Below are positions 8,401 through 15,034 of a stretch of 16,512 nucleotides of DNA, one piece after another. A program made the translations under genes and the position numbers. Numbering within the stretch: the first letter of the stretch is position 1; each line of letters opens with the position of its first letter. This stretch comes from Chitinophagales bacterium (GTDB lineage Bacteria; Bacteroidota; Bacteroidia; Chitinophagales; UBA2359). Under the pieces are notes generated by a model. The model was not told the origin of the DNA, did not search any database, and saw only the letters and a list, made by a program, of their open reading frames with translations. Location of the stretch: contig JAHDDN010000079.1 of the NCBI GenBank assembly GCA_020629335.1, positions 1 through 16,512 of the forward strand. The letters run 5' to 3'.

Positions 8401-8456
8401 AGTTTGTCAGTTTACCAGTTTACCAGTTTACCAGTTTGTCAGTTTGTCAGTTTACA
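8401..8456. repeat. Tandem octamer repeat (7 units)
   Basis: Seven 8-bp units in the order AGTTTGTC, AGTTTACC (three times), AGTTTGTC (twice), AGTTTACA. The array runs into the end of the HEAT-repeat gene: its stop codon (8447-8449) and last codons lie within the final two units. The rest of 8065-8446 holds the 8087 repeat and copy B1. Confidence 0.9.
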
Positions 8457-8974
8457 TTCAGTTTTTTAAGCACTCTCCGAGCCCTTGATTTATAGCCCGC
8501 AGTTCCACGAGGATACTGATCCTCTATCACCATCACCAACTCATTTGTTAAATCTGGTTCAACTTCACAAATACGACCCAATATTGTCATCGCATAAATT
8601 TGGATAGCAGTAGCAGAAGAAGACTGCATCAGCAGACGGAAACAAACATCCGTTAATACCCCCAAATATTCCTCTGGTATTTCCACCTTACACAAAATAC
8701 TTAGCGTATTTCTCTTGACCGCATCATGCACCTCTTTATCTAGTTCTCCTATCATCTCCCCCAAATAAGGTTCAAACAAGGCTGGTTGTGCTTCAAAAGT
8801 AAACCTAACCACCCAAGCAGCTCGCTGCCTCAATCGACTATCTCCACGAAAGAAGCACTCCATCAATTCCGCAAATCGCTCCTCATCATCCCCAATATAA
8901 TCTACCAAACGCATCGTCATTCGCTTGCTATGCTCCTTATTCAAACATTCCGCAATATTTAAAGATTTTTCCAC
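8447..8974 (-). CDS. HEAT-repeat domain protein
   Basis: A 175-aa soluble, all-helical protein. Helix pairs such as RLRQRAAWVVRFTFEAQP, HDAVKRNTLSILCKVEIPEE and IQIYAMTILGRICEVEPDL show the HEAT-like pattern, in which Ala, Arg and Val recur at the helix faces. This suggests a curved protein-binding scaffold with no enzymatic motif. Similar small HEAT proteins are common in Bacteroidota and lack a known role. The start is GTG: the codon two before it in frame is TAG, so no upstream extension is possible, and the first internal Met is residue 19. A promoter-like sequence lies almost directly on the start codon. The last codons and the stop lie in the tandem octamer array, so slippage there could change the C-terminus. 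Confidence 0.8.
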   Translation of the reverse strand: MEKSLNIAECLNKEHSKRMTMRLVDYIGDDEERFAELMECFFRGDSRLRQRAAWVVRFTFEAQPALFEPYLGEMIGELDKEVHDAVKRNTLSILCKVEIPEEYLGVLTDVCFRLLMQSSSATAIQIYAMTILGRICEVEPDLTNELVMVIEDQYPRGTAGYKSRARRVLKKLNVN

Positions 8975-8977
8975 CCT

Positions 8978-9009
8978 CTAAAGTAATATCATTTTCGCAT
9001 AAACCCAAA
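8978..9009 (-). promoter_or_regulatory. Putative promoter of the HEAT gene, possibly leaderless
   Basis: On the minus strand, TTTG (9009-9006) is followed after 20 bp by TACTTTAG (8985-8978), one mismatch from TAnnTTTG. Its end lies 3 bp before the GTG start, so transcription would begin at or within the first codons. Confidence 0.33.
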
Positions 9010-9176
9010 ATTAATCCTCCCAAAGCCAAAGGCTTTACATTTCAACAAACTTAATTTTATCCCAACACAATTAATGAAACTAATCTAAGTGATATAGCGT
9101 TGAGCAACTATCTACACTATTGCTTTCTAATTTGATAGAAAGTTTTTCTAAACCTACGCGACTATATATTTTCTCA

Positions 9177-9338
9177 TAGACTTATTTAAAGTTTTATAAT
9201 AAAGCTGAAAATTAGCTGTTTTTTCGTAGTTCAAGGCATTTTTGAGGTGCATAGCAGGGCTACGGACCGAAAAAATAACGAAGAAATACGGAAAAACAGC
9301 CATTTTCTAAGCCAGTAGGAAAACTTTAAATGAGTTCA
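9177..9338 (+). repeat. Family A palindromic element, copy A2 (162 bp)
   Basis: Same orientation and exact length as copy A1. It differs at paired sites: GCTG (9215-9218) and CAGC (9297-9300) replace GCTA and TAGC of A1, so pairing is kept. The rest of 8975-9394 holds the HEAT-gene promoter and the dyad upstream of the transporter. Confidence 0.85.
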
Positions 9339-9339
9339 T

Positions 9340-9375
9340 AGTCATGATTAAATAATAAAATTGCTAATCATGACT
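9340..9375 (+). promoter_or_regulatory. 11-bp inverted repeat, candidate operator
   Basis: AGTCATGATTA (9340-9350) and TAATCATGACT (9365-9375) form a perfect inverted repeat with a 14-bp AT-rich spacer. It ends 19 bp before the transporter start codon. The position suits an operator or a 5' leader hairpin. No regulator gene is nearby. Confidence 0.45.
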
Positions 9376-9394
9376 GACCCTAAAATTGACACTC

Positions 9395-10621
9395 ATGGAA
9401 AGGGAAATTAGTCGGCGTAACGTCCGTATATTTTACATACACGCCATTTTATTCGGCTTAGTCGGAATTTGGGCGCCAACCCTTGTATTGTTTCAACTAC
9501 AAACTGTCGGTTTGAGTTTAACTCAAGTCATGATAGCGGAAGGTTTATTCGCCGCTACTATCATGTTATTTGAAGTGCCCAGTGGTATTTGGGCCGATCA
9601 ATTTAGTCGGCGAAAAGTATTGATCGCTAGTGATCTATTAGCCTTTATAGGAGTAGGAATTTTTGCCACTTCAAGCAGTTTGGCACAAGTCATTTTATCG
9701 CAATTTGTTATGGGTATCGCTATTGCATCTCGATCTGGAGCAGATCAAGCTTTACTGTACGACTCTTTGATACAAGATGAAAGAGTGGAAGAATATACCA
9801 GCATTTTATCAAGATTAAAGTCAATCGAATTTGGAGTAGCTATTCCTTCCACTATATTAGGTGGTATCATCGCTGCTCAATTTGGACTCAGGCTACCACC
9901 TACTATAGCTGCTATCATATTTGGAATTTGTGGTATTCTTTACTTCTTTTTAATTGACCCAGAAGTACACGAAAAAATAATCGTAAAAGAGACTTTTTTG
10001 CAGTATGGCAAGAAAGGTTGGAAATTACTGACTCAATCTCCTTTTTTAATGTGGTTAGTGGTCGTATTTACTATTATTGGTGCATCTGGAAAGCTCAACT
10101 TCCATACCCTTAACCCATACTGGGAGTTATACGAAATACCCGTATTTTGGTTTGGTATTGCCTTAGCATGCTATAATGGTTTGGCCATGTTAACCAGCTT
10201 ATCTGCTCCTAGAATAATTGGTCAATTCGGTAATGGTAAAGCATTGATAATGATGTTCTTAATACCAGTCATTGGATTTGGCGTTATGGGTGTGTTTTAC
10301 TTGGGATTTTGGGGAGCCTTATTATTCCCAATCATTTTCCAGATTAACCGATCACTTTTGCCTATTGTAACAAACAATCTATTGCAAGAACGTGTAGAGA
10401 GTCAAACCAGAGCGACGGTCATTAGTATGAAATCATTTTTGAGTGGTTTTGCACAGATGATCTACCTATGGTTATTCGGTATTATCTCTGATACTTGGGG
10501 ATTATTTACTGGATTTGGAATTACGGCTTTTATAGCCTTTGTATTGGGTGGAATTGCAATTCAGCAATTATTCAAAGCCTTCTACAAGCATGAGCAAAAA
10601 GTCGCTACAAGTGTCCATTAA
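9395..10621 (+). CDS. MFS transporter
   Basis: A 408-aa major facilitator superfamily permease with about 12 hydrophobic helices in the inner membrane. The loop between helices 2 and 3 carries motif A (GIWADQFSRRKVL, about 64-76). A helix-4/5 region rich in Gly, Ala and Ser follows (GIAIASRSGADQALLYDSL). Such proteins use the proton gradient to export or take up small molecules. The loop motif and N-terminal form fit the drug-export-like subgroup, but the substrate cannot be read from the sequence. I chose ATG at 9395 over an in-frame TTG at 9386 because the first helix and its leader start naturally there. A perfect inverted repeat lies just upstream and a strong terminator just downstream, so the gene is a single unit. 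Confidence 0.88.
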   Translation: MEREISRRNVRIFYIHAILFGLVGIWAPTLVLFQLQTVGLSLTQVMIAEGLFAATIMLFEVPSGIWADQFSRRKVLIASDLLAFIGVGIFATSSSLAQVILSQFVMGIAIASRSGADQALLYDSLIQDERVEEYTSILSRLKSIEFGVAIPSTILGGIIAAQFGLRLPPTIAAIIFGICGILYFFLIDPEVHEKIIVKETFLQYGKKGWKLLTQSPFLMWLVVVFTIIGASGKLNFHTLNPYWELYEIPVFWFGIALACYNGLAMLTSLSAPRIIGQFGNGKALIMMFLIPVIGFGVMGVFYLGFWGALLFPIIFQINRSLLPIVTNNLLQERVESQTRATVISMKSFLSGFAQMIYLWLFGIISDTWGLFTGFGITAFIAFVLGGIAIQQLFKAFYKHEQKVATSVH

Positions 10622-10629
10622 AACAATTT

Positions 10630-10665
10630 AGCCGATGCTTCAAATGAGAAGCATCGGCTTTTTTA
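10630..10665 (+). terminator. Rho-independent terminator of the MFS gene
   Basis: AGCCGATGCTTC (10630-10641) pairs perfectly with GAAGCATCGGCT (10648-10659) across a 6-nt loop, then a T-run. It lies 8 bp after the stop. The minus-strand side lacks an equally good T-run, so it serves mainly the transporter. Confidence 0.9.
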
Positions 10666-10690
10666 TTCTTTATTATTAAGGTATTGGGGG

Positions 10691-10945
10691 TTATCGAGAT
10701 AGCATTCGAGCGAGATATATCACAATGATTGCCCCAGCAACGGCTGGAATCAAAGCATTCACAAATGGCCCCCCTACATCTATATTCAAGTTTAAGACAT
10801 TAAATAACCAATTCCCCAATCCTGAACCGATAAGTCCTAAGACCAAGCTTTTGAGTAATCCTCCTCTTCCTTTGGTTAATAAAGAGGCAATCCAGCCTGC
10901 TGCAAGCCCCATTAGAAGGGTTGCTAATATTTGTTCTAATTCCAT
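10691..10945 (-). CDS. GlsB/YeaQ/YmgE-family stress membrane protein
   Basis: An 84-aa inner-membrane protein of the transglycosylase-associated (GlsB/YeaQ/YmgE) family. It has three hydrophobic helices: about 5-24 (ILATLLMGLAAGWIASLL), 30-50 (LLKSLVLGLIGSGLGNWLF) and 60-80 (FVNALIPAVAGAIIVIYLAR). The family hallmark G-x-x-A-G-W-[IL]-A and the glycine-rich second helix (G-L-I-G-S-G-L-G-N) are present. Family members are induced in envelope or general stress, but their biochemical role is unknown. The length is normal for the family. It converges on the transporter gene and is followed upstream by the large repeat region. Confidence 0.92.
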   Translation of the reverse strand: MELEQILATLLMGLAAGWIASLLTKGRGGLLKSLVLGLIGSGLGNWLFNVLNLNIDVGGPFVNALIPAVAGAIIVIYLARMLSR

Positions 10946-11052
10946 AATTTATTGATTTATTGGCTCCAAGATAATCTATTTTAAAGAAAGATTGAAATAA
11001 ATTCAAGACTCCTAATGGTTCAATTTATTAGTCCTTGACAGCCCAAGTTTTG

Positions 11053-11169
11053 TCTTTTTACGATTCTACTTCCTTATTTTTTCGTTTCGTAGCCCTGCTA
11101 TGGGCCTCAAAAATGCCTTGTATAATCGCAAAAATCCTACAACTTAAAGTCAGAAACTTATAAACTGAA
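11053..11169 (-). repeat. Diverged family A copy (A4)
   Basis: The core CGTAGCCCTGCTATGGGCC (11088-11106), followed by TCAAAAATGCCTTG (to 11120), matches the centre of the family A element in the same orientation as A3. The flanks are only loosely similar, and the right end is a decayed AACTTTAAA..GAAC-like tail. The ends are approximate. Confidence 0.6.
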
Positions 11170-11190
11170 CCACTAAAAGTCCTGATTTAT

Positions 11191-11352
11191 TGAACTCGTT
11201 TAAAGTTTTTCTGCTGGCTTAGAAAATGGCTATTTTTCCGTACTTCTGCGTTATTTTATCGGCACGTAGCGCTGCTATGCGCCTCAAAAATGCCTTGAAT
11301 TACGAAAAAATAGCTCCTTTTCAGCTTCATCAGAAAACTTTAAATGAGTTCA
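11191..11352 (-). repeat. Family A palindromic element, copy A3 (162 bp, inverted)
   Basis: The reverse complement matches A1 across its whole length with few changes. The ends TGAACTC and GAGTTCA are perfect inverted repeats. Nine bases abut each end (CTGATTTAT left, TTGATTTAT right) and agree at eight of nine, which resembles a target-site duplication. Confidence 0.88.
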
Positions 11353-11499
11353 TTGATTTATTCCAATCCTTAATAATTTTTTTCAAAAAAAATGCCATTT
11401 ATTTTATGGAATTTATGCTACTCTTGACTCTTATATAGTAAAGGAACGTTCTAACATAACTTGAACTATAAACATAGTTCATTGATAGCACCTTCTCTC

Positions 11500-11650
11500 A
11501 AACGGTTGGGATAGCAAGGCAGCCGGAGGTCTATCTAAAAATGCGTCGAGCAAGTCGGCGGCGGAGGCGGAAACGGGTGGGTCCCACCCTTGCCATAAGC
11601 CCCAAGTCTGCTAAAACAGATGGTTTTTTAACCGATTTACCGATGCTGTA
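11500..11650. other. GC-rich non-coding island
   Basis: A G-rich, purine-biased patch (GGCGGCGGAGGCGG near 11556-11570) followed by GGGTGGG-T-CCCACCC (11575-11589). It stands out from AT-rich surroundings and has no convincing ORF. It may be another degraded repeat. Of the stretch 10946-12095, only the A and B elements and this patch have recognisable structure. Confidence 0.4.
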
Positions 11651-11830
11651 CGCCCCAGCAACCAAATCAAACATTAAAAGCAAAGCTTTACATTTTTGAC
11701 CTTTTTATTTTTTGGGTCGAAATCTTATTTTTTCAATTATTTTTATTTTGTTAAAAAGTATATAATTTACTTGATTTGAAGGGTATTTTCAGTAATTTAG
11801 TGGCGCTTATTATTAATTCGATTCGCGTGA

Positions 11831-11965
11831 GGGATGGGAGCGGTATGTGGCGTACATGCAGCGACTTAGGTAGCTTAGTGATGCGATGGCTGGCCCGCAG
11901 GGCAGACAAGCAGCACTTAGCGAACTTGGAGCGGCATAGCCACATAATAGCGGACAGCCCGACCC
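11831..11965 (-). repeat. Family B GC-rich folded element, copy B2
   Basis: The reverse complement closely follows copy B1 from GGTCGGGCTGTCCGC to the CATCCC end. The outer stem TATGTGGC/GCCACATA is kept (11844-11851 with 11939-11946). The inner hairpin keeps its GCCC/GGGC stem while the loop changes from TTC to TGC. The ORF crossing it on the minus strand is repeat sequence, not a gene. Confidence 0.82.
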
Positions 11966-12059
11966 TTCATTATTTTTTGCCATTATCATGTAGGGGCGGA
12001 CCTATGTGTCCGCCCAAAAGTAGCAAGGTTAACACCCAATGACGGCAAAAAATAATGAA
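11966..12059. repeat. Nested inverted repeat joined to B2
   Basis: Perfect 16-bp arms TTCATTATTTTTTGCC (11966-11981) and GGCAAAAAATAATGAA (12044-12059) enclose an inner hairpin, GGGCGGAC (11994-12001) with GTCCGCCC (12008-12015). It abuts the end of B2, and the same arrangement recurs at 16310-16371. The right arm lies just ahead of the start of the GH13-like gene. Confidence 0.85.
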
Positions 12060-12095
12060 GGGGCACGCCCAAGTAACCAACTAATCTTTTGTCTT

Positions 12096-14894
12096 ATGAA
12101 AAGTATTTTAATTCTCCCCTTGCTATTGTGCTTTTATTGTTGCGCAATTTGGGGGCAGTCTGTGACAACTAATCCTATTTTTCCAAATGCAAATTCTACC
12201 ATAGCCATCACTTATGATGCTTCAGAGGGAAATACGGCTTTAATTGGCTCCACTAATGTAACGATGCATGTGGGTTTGGTAACATCTAATAGCCTACATG
12301 CGAATGATTTGAAATATACGCAAGATGGTCTTTCGATGACTCAATTGGGGCCGAATAAGTGGTCGATTAACTTAAGTGTGCCGAATACTTTTCCGCTTGA
12401 AGCATGGGAAGTTGCGGAGCAATTAGTTTTCAATTTCAGAAATGATGATGCGGCTTTAGTGGGTAAGTCTTCTGATAATAAAGATTTTCGTTTGGACTTA
12501 AAGGATGCGCCATTAAAGGCTCGGTTTACGAATCCGTTTGAAGATGGTTTGTTTATGTCTGTTAATCAGCCAATCAACATTCAAGCGGCAGCTACTCAAG
12601 TGATGCAGTTGTCTTTGGAGATTAATGGTCAGCAAGTTTATACGGTTAATAACAACCTATTAGAATATCAAACTACTTTTACGGAATATGGTAAGCATTG
12701 GGTCTATTTATTTGCTTATGAGGAGTTGGATCAAACGGAAATTATCGACTCTTTTTATGTGATGATTCAACCACCAGTGACGATAGCAGAATTACCCAAT
12801 GGTATGCAGGATGGCGTGAATTATATTAATGATAATTCGGTGGTACTTTCTTTGTATGCACCAGAAAAGGATTTTTCTTATGTCGTGGGTTCTTTTAATA
12901 ATTGGCAAGTAGATCCTGATTACTTCATGCAAAAAACGCCAGATGGCAAACGATTTTGGATTCAGCTTTTTAATATGGATTCGTTTGAAGAACATCAGTA
13001 TCAATATGCTATAGATAATGAACTTCAAGTGGCTGATCCTTTTACGGAAAAAATATTAGATCCATTTTATGATGGTGGAATTGATGAGGTGACTTATCCA
13101 AATCCAAGCCCCTACCCCTTTGATCAAACAAATGGCGCTGTTAGTACTTTCAAAATCGTAGACAATGAATATGTTTGGGAGACCGTGGGTTATGATAATC
13201 CAACTCAAACAAAGTTGGTGATTTATGAATTATTGTTGAGAGATTTTGTAGAGGAACACAATTTCCAAACTTTAAAAGATAGTTTGACTTATATTCAAGG
13301 AATGGGTGTAAATGCCATCAACTTATTGCCAATTGCTGAGTATCAGGGTAATGTTAGTTGGGGAGATGAACAAACTTACTATTTAGCACCTGATAAATAT
13401 TATGGTACTAAAAATCAATTGAAATCATTAATAGATGCTTGTCATCAATTGGGCATGGCAGTCATATTGGATTTTTCATTGGAGCATACGAGTTTGGTTA
13501 GTCCTTTTGCTAAAATGTATTGGGATAGCAATAATCAAAGACCTGCGGCTAATAATCCTTGGCTAAACGCTATTGCACCGCATCCTTCTAATCCTGGAGG
13601 TTTGGATTACAATCATGAAGCAGAAGGCACACAACTATTAGTTGATCGCCTAATAAGTCACTGGGCCAATGAGTATAGAGTGGATGGTTTTAGATTAAAA
13701 AATACTAAAGGATTTACACAAGCCAATAGTGCGAATGATGAAGAATGGAGCGCTTATGATGCTAACCGTAAAAATAGATTAATTGATATTACGAATCATG
13801 CTTGGAATCAAAATGCTGGAATCTATATGATCATTGACCATGATACAGCACCGCAAGAACAAAAAGAGTTAGCTGATTATGGCTTAGTAGTGATGAGCAA
13901 TATGAATGCTAATTATGGCTCATTGGCTTTGGCTAATTCTGCTGATTTAGGAGCTGTTTCTTATTTGAATAATGATTTCACGAAAGCAAATTTGCTGCCT
14001 TATATGGAACGCCATGACACGGAAAGATTGATGTTTCATATGCTTTCTCAAGGAGCTGCTTTAGGAAGTTATGATATTAGTTATACGGGAGTGGCACTAG
14101 AGCGAATGAAGCTTTTAAATACCTTTTACTTGACCATTCCTGGCCCTAAGATGATTCAGCAATTTAGTGAGTTGGGCTATGACGAATCTAGCTACTTAAA
14201 TTGCTTGGAATGCCCTAAGCCAATTCATTGGGAATATCAATCAAATGAAGAGCGCCAAAATGTCTATAAAGTATTTGCTGCACTCAATCAATTAAAGCGT
14301 GATTATCCTACTTTTAGTACGGATGATTTTGAAATCGTTGATGATATTTTGACTAAGCAAATCATACTCAGAAATCCTGAAATGAATGCGCATATCATTG
14401 GCAATTTCTCGAATACGACAGAACTCATGATGGTAAATTTTGAAAGTTCAGGTACTTGGTATGAATACTTTACTGGAAACGAGTTGGTCGTTAATTCTGT
14501 GCCTACTACCCTATTTACGTATCCTGGTGAATTCCGAATTTATACCACTATGGCATTGCCTACTCCTGAAGAAGGAATCACTCAACCAATCGTTGATACA
14601 CCGACTGATTTAGAGGACTTAGCTCATATTGGTTTTAGTGCTTATCCTAATCCAATGCAAACGGATTTAAGTATAGAATTTACAAGCCCATCTGATCAGC
14701 ATACAATCGGTATTTACAACATCAAAGGTCAACTAATTAGTGATTTAAAAAATAATAGTTTTGATGGCTTAAATCATCAATATCACTGGGATGGAAAAGG
14801 CTTAGACGGAACGGAAGTACCAAATGGAGTTTACTATATTCACCTTAATATTGATGGCTATAGCAAAATGGAAAAATTAGTAATTGCCAGATAG
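12096..14894 (+). CDS. T9SS-exported GH13 (alpha-amylase-like) protein, probable pseudoenzyme
   Basis: A 932-aa exported protein. Signal peptide 1-20 (cleavage WG|Q), N-terminal beta modules to about 235, a CBM48-like glycan-binding fold at about 245-325 (VVGSFNNW), a GH13 barrel at about 375-740, and a T9SS sorting domain at 847-932 (AYPNPMQTDLSIEF ... GVYYIHL). The barrel keeps the overall family sequence (APDKYYGTK, KGFTQ, IPGPKMIQQFSELGYD) but not its catalytic residues. Region II reads GFRLK, so the nucleophile Asp is Lys535. Region III reads MIIDHD, with Asp581 for the acid/base Glu. Region I reads DFSLEH, with Glu463 for Asn. Only HD (640-641) of region IV is intact. I infer glycan binding without hydrolysis. 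I chose ATG at 12096 because it starts the signal peptide; the longer frame from 12039 begins inside the repeat arm. Confidence 0.87.
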   Translation: MKSILILPLLLCFYCCAIWGQSVTTNPIFPNANSTIAITYDASEGNTALIGSTNVTMHVGLVTSNSLHANDLKYTQDGLSMTQLGPNKWSINLSVPNTFPLEAWEVAEQLVFNFRNDDAALVGKSSDNKDFRLDLKDAPLKARFTNPFEDGLFMSVNQPINIQAAATQVMQLSLEINGQQVYTVNNNLLEYQTTFTEYGKHWVYLFAYEELDQTEIIDSFYVMIQPPVTIAELPNGMQDGVNYINDNSVVLSLYAPEKDFSYVVGSFNNWQVDPDYFMQKTPDGKRFWIQLFNMDSFEEHQYQYAIDNELQVADPFTEKILDPFYDGGIDEVTYPNPSPYPFDQTNGAVSTFKIVDNEYVWETVGYDNPTQTKLVIYELLLRDFVEEHNFQTLKDSLTYIQGMGVNAINLLPIAEYQGNVSWGDEQTYYLAPDKYYGTKNQLKSLIDACHQLGMAVILDFSLEHTSLVSPFAKMYWDSNNQRPAANNPWLNAIAPHPSNPGGLDYNHEAEGTQLLVDRLISHWANEYRVDGFRLKNTKGFTQANSANDEEWSAYDANRKNRLIDITNHAWNQNAGIYMIIDHDTAPQEQKELADYGLVVMSNMNANYGSLALANSADLGAVSYLNNDFTKANLLPYMERHDTERLMFHMLSQGAALGSYDISYTGVALERMKLLNTFYLTIPGPKMIQQFSELGYDESSYLNCLECPKPIHWEYQSNEERQNVYKVFAALNQLKRDYPTFSTDDFEIVDDILTKQIILRNPEMNAHIIGNFSNTTELMMVNFESSGTWYEYFTGNELVVNSVPTTLFTYPGEFRIYTTMALPTPEEGITQPIVDTPTDLEDLAHIGFSAYPNPMQTDLSIEFTSPSDQHTIGIYNIKGQLISDLKNNSFDGLNHQYHWDGKGLDGTEVPNGVYYIHLNIDGYSKMEKLVIAR

Positions 14895-14905
14895 ATTTGC
14901 TTTCC

Positions 14906-14936
14906 TTTGAACTTATTTCAAAATTTCGTACTTTTG
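14906..14936 (+). promoter_or_regulatory. Consensus sigma-A promoter before a leader hairpin
   Basis: TTTG (14906-14909), a 19-bp spacer, then TACTTTTG (14929-14936) matches the Bacteroidota consensus at every defined position. It starts 11 bp after the GH13-like stop. Transcription would begin near 14943, immediately ahead of an 18-bp hairpin. Confidence 0.6.
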
Positions 14937-14950
14937 AATAAAACAGAATA

Positions 14951-15006
14951 AGTTGTTGAAGTATTTAAGTAGCTAAAGTTAATTAAATACTTCAACAACT
15001 TTTTTT
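14951..15006 (+). terminator. Strong terminator-like hairpin, also in the leader of the next gene
   Basis: AGTTGTTGAAGTATTTAA (14951-14968) pairs perfectly with TTAAATACTTCAACAACT (14983-15000), an 18-bp stem with a 14-nt loop, followed by six more T residues. It terminates the GH13-like gene. It also lies between the promoter at 14906 and the next start codon, so it may act as an attenuator. Confidence 0.88.
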
Positions 15007-15034
15007 ATATCATTCATCCTATAGCGATTACATA

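Noticed and set aside
8401..8456. CRISPR array
   Set aside because: Units are only 8 bp, with no spacers and no cas genes nearby.
9386..9394. TTG start for the MFS gene
   Set aside because: ATG three codons later is a better start and nothing is lost from the first membrane helix.
11226..11438. A 70-aa plus-strand open frame
   Set aside because: It starts inside family A copy A3 and has no protein-like pattern beyond the repeat.
11751..11945. A 64-aa minus-strand frame resembling the end of the 7642 frame
   Set aside because: The similarity (such as SALRASHRITK) is caused by both lying on family B repeat DNA, not by homologous proteins.
12096..14894. Frameshift or pseudogene in the GH13-like gene
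   Set aside because: The frame is open from signal peptide to sorting domain, and conserved blocks flank each altered catalytic site in frame, so the changes are substitutions.
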